The notes below the pieces were generated by a model, which had not been told where the DNA came from, searched no databases, and worked only from the letters and a program-made list of their open reading frames with translations. 64,000 bases of DNA. Origin: Macrophomina tecta. Taxonomy: Eukaryota; Ascomycota; Dothideomycetes; Botryosphaeriales; Botryosphaeriaceae. Where the stretch lies: the NCBI GenBank assembly GCA_024180945.1, contig JAKSGN010000033.1, positions 434,001-498,000 on the forward strand, in the 5' to 3' direction. Shown in pieces: positions 11,451-25,300 of the stretch (position 1 is its first letter; each line of letters begins with the position of its first letter). The position numbers and the translations under genes are program-made.

Positions 11451-14400
11451 ATGGTCAACACTCCTTCCTCCTCGGCGCCTCCTGCCAGCACCGTGCCGTC
11501 TTCCAGCAACTCCAGCTCCTTCGAGATGCTCAGCTCCTCCTCTCTCCCATCCACATCCGTGAGTAGGCGCCCCCCCCGGCGAATCCCCTGCATTCCGCTG
11601 ACCGCGTCATCAGGCACACCATGACGACGTGGCCATCATTGGCATGTCGTGCCGCGCCGCAGGAGACAACACCAGTCCCGAGAAGCTGTGGCAGTTCCTC
11701 ATGGACAAGAAAGATGCATCTGGAGAGGTTCCCAAGAGGCGCTGGGAGGCCTGGTATCGCCGGGACGTGCGCAATGCAAAGGAGATCGACAAGGCCATCA
11801 ACCGGGGCTACTTCATCGAAGACCTGGAGAACTTTGATGCCTCGTTCTTCGGCATCTCGCCCAAGGAAGCAGAGCAGATGGATCCCCACCAAAGACTAGG
11901 CCTCGAGCTGTCTTGGGAAGCCCTGGAAAACGCGGGCATCGATCCCAAAACTCTTGCCGGGTCGGATACATCCGTCTACATGGGCGTCGACTCCGACGAC
12001 TACTCCAGACTTCTCCTCGAGGATATTCCCAACATCGAAGCCTGGATGGGCATCGGAACGCAGCCTCACGGCGTGCCCAACCGGATATCCTACCACTTCG
12101 ACCTCATGGGCCCCAGCTCCGCAGTGGATGCCGCATGCGCCTCGTCGTTGGTGGCAGTCCACCTGGGCAAGCAGGCCATTCAGAACGGAGAATCCCAAGT
12201 TGCCATTGTCGGAGGCGTCCATGTATGCTGCTCGCCGGCACTGTTTGTCATGCTGGGCAAGGCTGGCGCTCTCTCCCCGGACGGAGTCTGTCTTTCCTTT
12301 GACGATGATGCCCACGGCTACGCAAGAGGAGAGGGCGGTGCTGTCCTCATTCTCAAGCGCCTTTCCGACGCGCTTGCGGACAACGACAATGTCCTCGCTG
12401 TGCTGAAAGGGAGTGCAATCGCCCAGGACGGCAAGACCAATGGCATCATGGCGCCCAACGCCAAAGCACAGGAGCTGGTGGCCAAGCAAGCCCTCAGTCG
12501 TGCCGGCATCGACCCGCTGACCGTCGGATACATTGAGGCACACGCCACTTCAACCTCCCTAGGCGACCCCACCGAGGTCTCGGCAATCTCTGCAGTGTAC
12601 GGCAAGGGCCGTCCTGCGGATGCTCCCGCCCACATCGGCTCCATAAAGCCCAATGTCGGCCATCTTGAGGCAGCGGCTGGTGCAATCAGTCTCGTCAAGG
12701 CCGTCATGGCGATCAACAAGGGCGAGCTTGCTCCTCAGACCCGGCTGCAGAAACTCAACACCCGCGTTGATTGGGAGAAGTCTGGCTTGAAAGTAGTTCG
12801 GGAGAGGACGAAGTGGACCGAGGCTGACGGACCTCGCCGCGCTGCCGTCTGCTCATACGGATACGGCGGCACCGTCTCCCATGCCGTCATCGAGGAGTTC
12901 CTCGCGAAGCCTCCGCCGGGGAAGAAAGCGGCCGTCGGGCCCGTGACATTGGTGCTTTCCGCGCCCCAGGAGAAGCGGCTATGCTCGCAGGCTGCCGTCA
13001 TGGCTGAGTGGCTGGATGGAGCAGGAAGGGAGGAAGACCTCCACGCAGTTGCTGCGACTCTCGCTCTGCGCAGAGCTCCCCACCACTACCGTGCATCCTT
13101 CGTCGTTGGCAGCCACGACGAGGCAGTCGAGTCTCTCCGCGCATTCGCCAAGGGTGCGTCGGCCGAGTGGGTTGCGGATGGACGGGTGCTCGACAATGCT
13201 ACCAAGACGGACGCTGTGTGGGTCTTCTCCGGACATGGTGCCCAGTGGGCCGACATGGGCAAAGAACTGCTCGAGAATGCAGTCTTTCAGCAGGTGATTG
13301 CGCCTCTGGATGTGATTGTGCAGATTGAAGTTGGGTACTCGGCTATCGAGGCGCTGAAAACGGGTGACTTTCAGGATTCGGACAAGATCCAGGTCCTGAC
13401 CTATGTTGTCCAAGTTGGATTGAGCCAAGTGTTGAAGGCGAAGGGCGTTGAGCCTCAAGCAGTCATCGGGCATTCAGTTGGCGAGATTGCCGCCTCCGTC
13501 GTTGCTGGGTGCCTTACCCCTGAAGAGGGCGCGCTTGTCGTGACGAGACGGGCCAGGCTGTATGCTCAAGTGAAGGGGCTGGGCGGAATGGCACTGGTCA
13601 ACCTACCCTTCGCTAAAGTTGCCGCCGAGCTGACCGGAAGACGAGACATTGTTCCCGCAATTGACTCTTCTCCGAATTCGTGCGTGGTCAGTGGCGAAAC
13701 AGCTCCTCTTGCCGAATATGTGGAGGCCCTCAAGGCCCGCAACATCAAAATCTTCCAGGTCAAGACTGACATTGCATTCCATTGTCCCATGCTTGAAAGG
13801 CTGGCGGATCCCTTGGCAGAGGCCTTGTCCAAGTCTCTGAACCCTCGGCCGCCCGTTGTCCCGCTCTATTCCACTTCGAACTCGTATCCGCGTGCCGACA
13901 GTCTGCGCAACATTGACTACTGGATCAACAACATGATCAGCCCGGTCTGGTTGACATCCGCGGTGAATGCTGCTGTCGAGGATGGCTTCCGCGTCTTCTT
14001 GGAGGTCTCCGCACACCCTATTGTCACCCACTCGATCAATGAGACGCTGGCTGAGCGTGACCTGAACGACGCAGCGACCATTGGCACCATGAGGAGGAAC
14101 GCATCGGCTGAGAAGAGCATCCAGCACGCTATCGCTCAGCTCTGGATCAAGGGCTCGCAGGTTAATTTCAAGGCTCAATTCGGCCGACATTGGTCTTCTG
14201 CGGTTCCTCCCACCCCGTGGAACCAGAAGCCGTACTGGAGAGTCGTGGAAACGGGCCCTACCGGAGAGGGATTGCAGCATGACGTTGAGAAGCACACCAT
14301 CCTTGGCCAGCGGACCCCCATTGCGGGTACGGATGCCGTTCTCTACACTACCAAGCTCGATGACAAGACGAAGCCGTTCCCCGGAACCCACCCGCTTGAC

Positions 14401-16860
14401 GGAACCGAGATCATTCCGGCCGCTGTGTATGTCAACACCTTCCATCACGCTACAGGCGGAACAGTCATCTCCGACATTATGCTCAAGGTACCTGTGTCCA
14501 TGAGCAGCGACAAGAGGGAAGTGCAAGTCGTCGTGCAGGGTGAGGAGATTCGGGTCGCTTCTCGTCTCGAGCAGAAGACCTCGTCCGCTGACGATCTCGA
14601 GCACGCCTGGATCCCGCACAGTTCGGCCCGCTGGAGTTCACCCAAGACCCTGCCTCCCAAGCAGACTTTCGATGTGGAGGGGATCAAGAAGCGCATTGGC
14701 ACCATCCTGCCCAATGACTTCTCTTGGACTTACCTGCAGAAGATCGGCGTCTCTGGGATCGCCTTCCCTTGGCAGGTGACCCAGCACTACGGCAACGAAA
14801 AGGAGATGATGGTCAGGGTTGACATGGACCCCGAGTCCCCCTCCTTGCATTGGGACCCGCACTCATGGGCGCCCCTGCTCGATGCTGCCACTTCCGTTGG
14901 TTCTACCATCTTCTTCAACGATCCTCGCATGCGGATCGTCTCGCAGATCGACAAAGTCTTCCTCCTGTCCAATGACCCCCCGCCCAAAATTGGCTACCTG
15001 TTTGTCGAGGAGGCTGCGGACAACATCAGCCCTGCCGCTCACGTCAGCGTTCTTAACGAGCAGGGAGAGATGTTGGCGAAATTTCAGTCCATGAGATTCT
15101 CTGACGTCGAGGCTGCCTCTGGCATAAGCGGTAGCGTTGAGAGCCTTGTGCATCAACTCGCCTGGGTTCCGCCACGGTTTTCGGAAAAGCCGCGACCTTT
15201 AACCCAGGTGGTGTTTGTCTCCGATGATCCGGCCCTCCTTGAGCGATACACCAACCAAGTTAAGGGCTTTGTTGCGCAGGTCCTCCAGCTGAGCTCTGCC
15301 TCGGCGTTGAGCAAGCCAGAGGTGCTCTCCATTCTGCAGACAAAGGGATCTGCTGTTGTCTACCTGCCTGGGCCGGTCTCATCTCTGCAAGATGTTCCGA
15401 CGGCCACTCACAAGTTCACCTGGGAGACGGTGAGCATCATCAAGCTCTTGGTCGAGTCCTCTGCTGCTGCCAAGCTCTTTGTTATTACAGACCAGGTCCA
15501 TAAGGGAGACACTTACACCGCCCTCGCCCAAGGCGCTCTCTTCGGTCTGGGCCGCATTGCCGCCCAGGAGCATCCAGATGTGTGGGGAGCCTTGATTGAC
15601 AATGAGGGATCCCAGTTTCCAACCATGGCAATTAAATATGTCCACGAAGAGGACATAATCCGCATTGAAGATGGACTACCCCGGGTCAACCGCCTCCGAC
15701 CCCTGTCGAGGGATCAGCGCCACGGTAGCGACTCGACCAAGACTTTGTTGCCGAAGCCTGAGGGTACCTACGTCGTGACTGGAGGCTTTGGAGATCTGGG
15801 TCTTGAGGTTCTTGACTTCTTGGTGGAGAAAGGAGCGCGCCGCATTGTTGTCATCTCACGTCGCGCTCTTCCTCAACGCAGCAAGTGGCGCAATGCCCCG
15901 GAAAAGATGCTGCCCATCATTACGAAGATCCAGAAGTTGGAGAAGGCTGGAGCTACCATCCACGCTGTTCCCATGGACATCGGTGCTGAGGATACCCACG
16001 AAAAATTACTTGCGGCGCTTGATCGCCTCTCACTGCCTCCTGTTCTGGGCGTTGTCCACGCCGCCGGCGTTCTCGAAGACAACTTGATCCAGAACACTAC
16101 TGCTGACTCTTTCGCCCGGGTGTTCAGCCCCAAGGTTTCTGGTTCTCTTGCTCTGCACAAGGCCTTCCCTCCGGCCACTGTCGACTTCTTCATCCTCTTT
16201 TCGTCCATCGGCCAACTGGTGGGAACATCCGGTCAGAGCCCGTACGGCAGTTCCAATGCCTTCTTGGACTCTCTCGCCACTCACCGCCGTATCCAAGGTG
16301 ACAATGCTGTTGCTTTCCAGTGGACCGCCTGGCGCGGTCTTGGTATGGCCACGAGCACAGACTTCCTCCAGGTCGAGTTCGATGCCAAGGGCATCACCGA
16401 CATCACCAGAGAGGAAGGTTTCCGGGCTTGGGAGCACCTCGGCAAATACGACATTGATCATGGTGTTGTTACGCGCATCCAAGCACTTGACCAAGGCGCG
16501 CCCGCTCCGATTCCATTGATAGAGCAGGTTGCTCCCCGGAGGGCCTGCGCTGTTGCAACTGCTGTTGACACAAAGAAGGATGCCGAGTCGAGACCCAGTT
16601 CTGGTCCTGAGCTCAAAGGCTGGCTCAACGTAAAGATACGAGAATGCATTGCCGCTGTTCTCATGATCAGTGACATTGAAGAAGTTGATCCTCGTGCTGC
16701 TGTCTCTGACCTTGGTGTGGATAGTGTCATGACTGTTGCACTACGTCAGAAGCTGCAAGGAGCCATGAATATCAAGGTTCCACCTACACTGACCTGGAAT
16801 CATCCCACTGTGGTGCATCTCGTGGAATGGTTCTATACCAAACTCACTGAGGAGAGTTGA
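11451..16860 (+). CDS. Partially reducing polyketide synthase, 6-MSAS/mellein-synthase type
   Basis: Two exons (11451-11558, 11614-16860) give 1784 residues, the usual size of 6-methylsalicylic acid synthases (about 1.8 kb codons). Domain order is KS-AT-TH(DH-like)-KR-ACP with no C-terminal thioesterase. KS: catalytic Cys near 211 in DAACASSL, His near 346 (EAHATS) and near 386 (NVGHLEA). AT: Ser near 657 in GHSVGE. The DH-like fold has GTHPLDGTEI with His near 962; in 6-MSAS this is the thioester hydrolase residue releasing product. KR: nucleotide motif TGGFGDLG near 1425 and Tyr near 1580 (SPYGSSNAF). ACP: Ser near 1740 in GVDSVMT. The family builds a tetra- or pentaketide aromatic with one programmed ketoreduction. 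Whether the product is 6-methylsalicylate, mellein or a relative cannot be told from sequence alone. The upstream spacer is shared with the SMP-30 gene. Confidence 0.93.
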
Positions 16861-19550
16861 AAAGTAATTGGGAACATGTCTCCTTAATCGTAATGTTTTC
16901 TTTTTTTTTTTCTTCTTCTTCTTCTTCTTCTTCCATCACGCATTTGCAACAATATTAGACTATAATTTCCACTGTCATGATGATTTACAATGTAAACAAG
17001 GCCATGAAAGCATCGGCAGAGTAGATACTATTAGAGAAAAGCTATCTTGTTTTTTTCTGCTATTTTACTTTGTCTTGTTCAGATCTCACCTCGGATCATG
17101 AAATCTGGCGTTGCTAGCATTTTAAGGAGCCCATCTCTCTATATTCCTTCAGCAGGGCCATTGCAGGGTACCTGAGGTAAGCTGGCATGGCGTTCTTCCA
17201 CCTCATAGAGCATCAGCCGTGACATGTGACGGATTGCTGATCGTTCATTCAGCTTCCGAGCCCTTCGCTCTTCCCCAGCACCCCATATCTGACGAAATTG
17301 TGGACAATTTGTCCGACGTCCCACCGCCGACGTATCCAGGGACTGCCACCTGCGGCTGGAGCGAAATTCGCATGACGGATTGCAAGCCACCGGAAACAAG
17401 TATCTTGAAACCGTTACCCCGCTATCCAACTTGTCAAGCTCGCCGGCGTCTGTGGAATGTCTGTCATGCAGCCACTGGGGCATCATTTATTCTAGCTTCA
17501 AGCATGGAAACACTACGTAGTGAATTTGATAGTTCTGGTTTCCTGTACTGTAATCATACCATGCATGTGCTGACTTAGCCCGCGTCGGCCGTACATGGGC
17601 ACTCCAGACTTGGGTTTCGACGCTCATTTGTGGCGGCGTACCTTACTTCGTATCCTCGACAAAAGACGTTGTACACAAGTGCAACAACTGTGGAAGGCAC
17701 CTCGCTGTATGGCATTGGACAACTCACACTGATGTCTTTATGTTCAAATAACAGAATTTCTGCTTTTAAAATGGATGGAGGATTCCTGCAAGCTGAGAGT
17801 TCTCAGATTCACCAAGTAAGTCTGACGCGAGGTGGACACAGGCTTTACATTAACAGATTTACCTCATTGAGTAGGTTTGGCCGCCAGCTCATGAGAAGAT
17901 ATGGCTTTCAACGTGAAACAACGGAAAATGAATTAAGCTCCGTACAGAATCCGTATATGTGCTGCGTATTCGACGTTCTTGCAAATCTCATATAGAGAAG
18001 TGAAATACGCAAAGGTCTAGCTACGGAGCAGCATCGAAACATCACCTATGACACATCCGAAATGCTTAGTAAGTGATCTTCCCATTCACAATATGCAGAG
18101 ATAACTCTCTGCAGAGGAAGACTCCATACGCATTAGGAGCGGAAGTAACCGTTCGGACGAAATGCTCTAGACATCTCTGACTACGTACGTCCAGATCACT
18201 GCTTTAAGTTCCCGTTCACACTGTGTACAGTACCTCTTGTTCAGCCGGAGGGATCTCGTTGTTATCCAGGCCCTGGATGTCGATTTAGTCTAGGCAAATG
18301 AGATGGTATATATCACTTTATCAATGCTCCATAGGGTCTCTCTTGCACCTCTTGCATCACTCTTTCAACTTGATCCATGTTTGGACGTCCGAAGAAATCA
18401 CCGTGGTTCAGCGATAATGTGCGGAATAATGCAGTGAATGGATATGATGTCCGGTCCGAATATTATTCCAGTTAGTGCATTGCATTCTCTGTGAAAGTGG
18501 GTATGTACCGCGCAACGCGGAGCTCCTTTGCAGTGGCGGGCGAGAATGGAATATTTATGTCTTTCGAGCTTCTCAACTTGTTTTATGGACAAGTCAAATC
18601 GTTCGCGCATTTTAAAGGAATGACGGTGAGCACGAAGTTGAACACGCCCGCCAGAAAGAGCCTCAATTTCTCGGATGTAATAGATCAGTCTCACAAAGTA
18701 ATGTAGTCTACCTCCAAGCCGGGCGCTTTCGAATGCGAGGGTCTTATCATGTTATCCTTGCACCAATTAACAACTGTCATAACAGCTTTTCATAGCGCAT
18801 CCATGCTTAATGAAACGATCGTGCTGAGATGTTTGGAGTTGCAGAACTTGCATACGTCTTGCGCCTTCTCAGTCCATTCCAAGCCGGCGAGGTATGGCAT
18901 GAAGGAAAAAGTCAGCTACAGTATTACATCCGTTGCGCATTCATCGCGAAATATTAGCATGCACGCACCAGTGCATGATCGAAGCTCTACTTCGCGGCGC
19001 GAGACAAGTCATTAGTGTCAATCGGAGGTTGCAAGCGGGGTAAAGATGAGGCTCGTTTTCGCTCTCAAAACGCTCACCGGCGCATTATGGTCGCCGTACG
19101 ATCCCGCTGGGCGGGCATTGAAGGCAGAAGATGTGCACTAACCCCTTCTACTCTGCCGACAAGGATCAGATACGCAAAGTCCCGGGCAGTATCGTCTCAA
19201 GTCTCATCCCTGTCGCGTCATAGTCGAAGAAATTGAGCACGGCAGTGCAAAAGGCTTCGCTGCGATCGCGTCATTGTGGGGATTCCAAACCTCAGCCCCT
19301 CGCCAAAGCCAACCATTTTGCACGCTCCGAGAGTGGGCGATAAGAATAATGGACCCCGACCGGTGCCTACAATGGAAAGGTAAAATGGCGCGGAGTCGCA
19401 ATCTATGCAGGTGATAATGCCATTCGATGAAGTCAAAAATAAGCCGAACGCGATACGTGGCAGCATACTTATTCTTTAGCAGCTCCGCCGTTGTGGCGGT
19501 TCATACAGCAAAGCCCTTTTTTTTTTTTTTTTTTACCCCATATTAAGAAC
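16861..19550. other. Gene-free stretch downstream of PKS
   Basis: About 2.7 kb with no supportable gene on either strand. It starts with a pyrimidine tract of T and CTT repeats (about 16897-16934) just after the PKS stop. A T-tract of about 18 bp (19517-19534) precedes the ATG of the next gene and is a likely promoter element. Short open frames inside resemble nothing recognised. Confidence 0.45.
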
Positions 19551-21174
19551 ATGCCAAAGAAAGGAAAGAGAGTGGCAGTCATTGGAGCTGGCCCAGCGGG
19601 AGCTATTTCTGTGGATGCACTGGTAAAAGAGCAGGCATTCGGCACTATTCGCGTCTTCGAGAGGAAAGCTCTACTAGGTGGTACCTGGTGAGTATACCTG
19701 GCAAATTATGGGAGCTCCGCATGCTCAATGCTTGTCGGTCATTGCTATAGGGTCTTTACACCGGAGCTACCCCCGAGAATCCCGTCTTTGAAAGCCCTTC
19801 TCAAGCGTGCGGCAGACGTGCCCATTCAGACCCCTTCGACTTTTCCCGCTGAGACTCCCAAGTCTGAGGATGTCAACAGCCACCAGCGTCGCTTCACTGA
19901 CACCGCTGTCTGGGGACATTTGCATAGTAATATTCCACCGTCAGTGATGAGCTACACACAGGAACCATTCCCTGAAATCATATCCGAACAAAGCCTCGCC
20001 CGATTCGGACCGAAAGCTCCTTTCAGGCACCGTGAGGTGATCAGAGACTGGGTGGAGAGTCTTTTTGTCCGCGCAGGGCACGAGAAACTTGTGGAATTCA
20101 GCACAACAGTCGAACGCGCTGAGAAAAGGGGAGATGAGTGGGTTCTGACTCTACGGAAAGAAATCCCGAACAAGACAAGAGACCTATGGTGGCAAGAAAC
20201 ATTTGACGCTTTGGTGGTTGCGTCTGGGCATTACTACGTGCCTTTTGTCCCAAGTATTCCCGGCCTGATCGAGTTCGACGAAAGTTTTCCCGGGGTCATT
20301 TCCCACAGTAAGCATTATCGAAACCCGGAAGATTTCAGGAACAAGGTCAGTCCTCACATGAAGTATGTCTACCCGGAGTTTAACGCCATTTCCAGCGCGT
20401 CGTGGTCGTGGGTGGGTCAATTTCCGCGATTGACGTCCTTCATGACATCAAAGAAGTCGCGCAAGAGCCTGTCTACGCCTCATTGAGACAACCGCTTCCA
20501 AGCTTTGGATGGGTTCCCTTTGCACACCCAAACATTGAGATCAAGAAAGAGATCACTCGTTTTGACGCTGCTTCCCGTACTGTCCACTTTGCCGATGGAA
20601 CGTCTTTGACCAATGTCGATCGCGTTGTTTTCGCCACTGGATACGACTTCAGCTTGCCTTTCCTGCCCGACATTCCGATAAAGAACCGTCGGATTCCCAG
20701 CTTGTATCTACACGTCTTCAACATTCCCGATCCCAGCGTTGTATACATTGGTGCGGTAAGATTATCCATCATCGTGTATAGTGGATTTCAACTCACATTT
20801 GGGCTCTTTGCCAGATCACCGGGGGATTCACATTCCGAGCCTTCGAATACCAAGCTGTTGCAGCTGCTCGTGTACTAGCAGGGTATGCATCTTTGCCTTC
20901 GAAGGATCATATGCTCCAGTGGGAGAAGGACCGTCTTGCTGAGCGTGGGGAGGGAAAACCGTTCTACACGCTTGCACCTGATTGGGAAGCGTATTTTGAA
21001 GCTCTGCGGGAAATCGCAGGTGAGCCTGCCGCTGGAACAACGGGTCGTGTTCTGCCGAAGTTTGACAAACAATGGCTGAAGACGTTCGAAGAAGTGTTGG
21101 AAATCAGGCTTAATTGGTGGAAGAGCGAAGCACAGCGGGCGGAGACTGAAAAGCATGTGAGGGCAAGATTGTAA
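19551..21174 (+). CDS. Flavin-containing monooxygenase (FMO type)
   Basis: Exons 19551-19687, 19751-20345, 20396-20755 and 20815-21174 join in frame to 483 residues. An FAD-binding GAGPAG lies at residues 12-17, ending in the LGGTW segment typical of class B flavoprotein monooxygenases. The fingerprint FPGVISHSKHY (about 225-235) matches FxGxxxHxxxY of FMOs, ending in Tyr rather than the Trp of Baeyer-Villiger enzymes. An NADPH-binding stretch VVVVGGSISA starts at about 246 and FATGY follows later. These enzymes use NADPH and O2 to hydroxylate soft nucleophiles (N, S) or carbon in fungal pathways. All introns (50-63 bp) have standard ends. The gene is downstream of the PKS on the same strand, so a tailoring role is plausible. 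The substrate is unknown. Confidence 0.87.
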
Positions 21175-21483
21175 ACCAACTCCCTCAGAGGTCTGTAGTC
21201 TGAGATACTACCTGTCGCACAGACCTTTTTAGGATTCCAGACCGGAAAAAAGGCACTAGGCTTCATGACCAAGGGGGGTAGAAAGTCATCCGTATTTAGT
21301 GTTGAGAGCCTGCAGAACACGTCTTTACATTCCACTGGAATATCGGAGGACGACAAGCTGAGTGGAATACCACTTGCTAAGCACAGAAGAGGTAGAATCT
21401 GAATCATTAACTATTAAACATTCCCTACCATCAACATACAGCACTACATTTCTGAATCGAATCTCCGTCGATAAGGGTGGGAC

Positions 21484-22334
21484 TCAAAAATGTTGCAGCA
21501 ACTGATCATCAGTGATGCAACTACCATCGGCTCCATTTGAACCGATTTCGGAACATATGGGAGGCAGAGGGCTGGCCACGAGGTCTCCAACGTTGTTTGC
21601 GTATTCGCCGTCGTAGTTTCCTATTAGTGAGTCAGCTAGCAAGCTTTTGTACCTTTGAAATCAGGCGTTACCTGGCCCGCGGTAGTTGCAATACGAGAGA
21701 TACATGCTGCCGCAGTTGTTGATAGCGCAACCAACGGTTGTTGTTTGCCTCCACACGGCCTGCGTGAAGTGAAGGACAATAGGCTGGCTCATCGGAACAC
21801 TGGCTTGATGCCAGTAAGGGCCAAAGTCCTTCACCTCGTCATAGTACATGCTAGTGAATGCAGCCGGTGCCGTGCCTGCACCAGCCTCGCCCATGTTCTG
21901 GCCATAGTCCCTGTGAAAGTCAGCCAGGGTGCAGCAGATGACTGGATACAATAGTGTGTACTGACTTGCCTGAGTTTGTGTGCTGGAACACACACTGCTG
22001 CGCAGATTGCGCTGCCTCCGCTGCAAGCTCCGGGTCCCAAACTACTGAACAGGTGTTGGTGTGGTTGGCGCGGTGTGCATTGTGCAGGGCCAGCCACATC
22101 CGAGCTTGAGGATCAGATGGTTGCGCAGACGCGCCGGCAGTAGTGATTTGAGGAACACATTGTCTGTCATTGTCAGTACAGAAGCGGCATTGAGAGAAGT
22201 TTTGAGAGGGCACTGAGCGCGCCCATTATTCGGCGCGATGGCTCGCACTGTATGACCTACCCTTGCAGGTTGGTAATCGGGGATGCCAACGAAGCAGACA
22301 TCAGGGAAGCAGCAATGAAAGTGAACGCTCGCAT
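21484..22334 (-). CDS. Secreted CAP/SCP (PR-1-like) protein
   Basis: Four exons on the minus strand (22261-22334, 22163-21966, 21910-21672, 21620-21484) give 215 residues. An N-terminal signal peptide is evident (MRAFTFIAASLMSASLASP). The CAP domain follows: LALHNAHRANH, GQNMGEAG, signature 1 as HFTQAVWRQTTTVGCA, and signature 2 as YLSYCNYRGPGNY, with paired cysteines. CAP proteins are extracellular; fungal members bind sterols or fatty acids, and some affect host interaction. It is convergent to the FMO gene with a 309-bp spacer. It has no obvious part in polyketide synthesis and may be a bystander. Family assignment is confident; the ligand is unknown. Confidence 0.88.
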
Positions 22335-25300
22335 CTTGTCGACTTGGCAGATGATCGGAAAGGGGGTGGAGGTACGGAGTGCCCTTGTTAGCTTGAAAGA
22401 ATGAATCCGACGAGAGGAACGGTAGCGACTGAGTGGGTTGCAAAGCAACGAAGGAAACGTCAAAGACAAGCTGCAGATTCAACGAAGAAGCGGCGCCAGC
22501 GATCAATTTGTATGCCAGTGTGCAAGGCTGCGGATCTCGCTGATCATCTACGTGCGGGGAATAGGGTCAATGTACGAGGCGTCATTTTCGATGTTCGTAT
22601 GTTTAGCTCGCGGACCAAGTCGGGTAACTGTGCGGGCGAGCTTTCAGGGGAAATTCGCGGTGAAGAAGGTCCATGAAGAACCCGGTACCGGTACCAGGCG
22701 TAGCGCCAACGCGGTGGTAGAATGAACTGTGTTTGTTTACCGTCGGTTGAGATTGCTGCTGAAAACTTTGCAGTGAGAGCATACATCGTCAAGATATTGC
22801 GAAGCGCGGGTGATGCGCCACAATGGGTTGGGTCGATTAGGTTCCGAGCGGTGATCGTCGGCGGTGCTTCCGAGTCCTCTATGCACAGACACCGCCCGTG
22901 CCCATGTCTCCCTACCAATCAATTTCATATGTCCGAGCTGAATTCCCACCCCCTTCCGCGATTGCCTCGTGCATTGTATGCTGGTGACTTTACGGTGGTG
23001 GGAGGTGAGATATCATTCTGTTCTGCTTCGTCAATGGCAAAAGCTAGAGCATGATGGACCAAGGGACAGGGATGAACTGACGGCTGGATGGTAACGGATT
23101 TTGCGGATCAGCGGTGTCACGGCACTGAGGCTGTTGACGACGCTCATCACGAACGTGCTGTGACTGGCGGAGAGCAACACGAGCATCATGGACATGTGGA
23201 TCCAATCAGCAGTGACTTTGCGGAGCCGAAGGGCAGTGCCGTTGACGATCTCCAGCGCGCTTTGGATTGAGTTTTCGTCTTAAGTAAGCATACGGGATGC
23301 CGAGCCAAGCAATGGGAGCTGCAGGTACGAGACGGTGCTAAAAGGACCGCAGACATTGGCTGTGTCTTGCGTATTTTGGCCGTATATTGAAATTCAATGG
23401 CCCATCAGGCCAAAACGTTCGCAAGGCGTAACAAAAGCATTTCGAGGTGGGCGTGCGTTCATGCGCCAGCGTGGATGTTTCCACGCCTGTGCTTTCTTAA
23501 AATCGAATGCTTTTTCATTCTCCTGCTCTCTTCTTCCTAAAGATTGATCGAAAACAACGGCAGTCAGTTGCCACGCTGCTTTTTGTGCGGCCACGAATGG
23601 ACGGGCTGGGCTGTAGGTGTGAATGCTTTTCGATTCGTTTCCATGCTTGGAATGACCAAATCAGGCACTTCCGATTTACATTCCGGCAAGAGCGGCAATA
23701 TTCCACTTCCAGACGCTGCGAACTGCGTTTCCATGCGTCAGCCACTTGCTTCATCCACAACCTGCTCAAACTCGTCTATTATATTTTCTAGCGAGCCCAC
23801 GCGTGCATTGGGCATTCATTGAATGTCGTGCCGCTCGTCATGTTTAGTTTGAAATCCAGTGAGTAACCTACACTCCGCGAGGCTGATGAGGCTGGCAGTA
23901 TACCGGTCTGCCTGTCAAGCGCCGCGGCATAACTATTTAGACAATCCATCGAGAACTCTGCTGTTCGACTTCACGGTGGATGCGATGCGATGGCGGGTAT
24001 GGATGACCGAAGTTTCTGAGCTAAGGAAAATGAGAAAAGAGGCTAAGAAGTAGCGAGAGACAGGGGGTCTTAGCATTAAAAGAATGACGCCAGTGACTGG
24101 CTCTTAGGGGGGGCAGACTCTTGAAGTGTGTGGAAATGGTAGTACACATGTAACCGGTCTTGTCTGTGACTCGTGTGAGCAGATAAATAGAAATAAGCAG
24201 GGAGCCTTCAAAAGGTAGTATTCTCAGCTCCGAATCTTTAGTGAAGAGGATTCGGCTACGGTGGCCTGGTTATACCCAAGGCCTGTGCGTCGCACGTGAT
24301 AAGCACGTGGTACGCGTAGGGGTAGCAGGCGGGCCTACTGCCCTGACACTCGTCACCGTCATTATATGCTCGCAAACATTATATCTAACTCAGTAAACCC
24401 ACGTCCTGCCAAAGAAAATCCACTCAGTGAAGGTCTATTGCTTAATACTAACCCTAATATTCTTACTACTCTCTTCCCCTTAACGTCTTAGCTATCTATA
24501 GAGGCTGCGCCGTAAAAGCTAGCTTATTTAGGGTCGAAGGAGTGAATAATTAAAAATGCTGGGTTGTATGGGGTCGCAATTACCAGATGATAAGTGGCAT
24601 GAATGAGGAGGAAGATACTCAGGGGCCGCCTCTTATCCTTAGGATCTAAGGCTAACTATTTTTGGATGCGTATGTGCGCTCGTGCATACTATGTCCAAAC
24701 AGAATTCTATATAAGCGGAACGGTAATTGCATCTAAAAAGGTTATTAGTCTCTGAAGTTTGGTTTTAGTAATAGTAGCCTCAGTAGATTCGATGCTTCTA
24801 GGATGTATCATATGTACACTTATTACGTAGATTGTGGTATAGTAACGTATGCCAAGGATGGGGGCCTTATTACAGGTCTACAGGATTACGAAACGGGATT
24901 AGGAGCGGTAGAGATATAAGACAGAATTTAGGGTGAGGCAACTTTTTCGCTTACCCATATTATCCGCCTCGGGTGTCCGTCGGATCCGAACACCTTAGGA
25001 AGGACTAGATAGGAAAACTATAACAACCGCTGACTCGCAATTACTTTTTCGGACGATGCTTGGTCAGGAGCTAACCATTTCCCGGCCAATGATATAATAA
25101 TCTCTAAAGTCTAGATGCGGCTCGTGCAGATCGTGCGCACTAGTCTCGCGCTTTCGGCCTCTTCACTCCCAGTTCAGACCGAAGGCGAAGCCAATAGCGC
25201 GTGCACCTTTGGTAGCTCGCCGAATTGTTGCAGCATTGCGACCTCGCGCTTTCGGCTCATCTTTGAATGAAGGCCCCGAATACCGAGGACGTGGTCATAA

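Noticed and set aside
17219..17578. 119-codon plus-strand frame in the spacer after the PKS
   Set aside because: No recognisable motif, no intron or promoter support, and amino-acid composition looks random.
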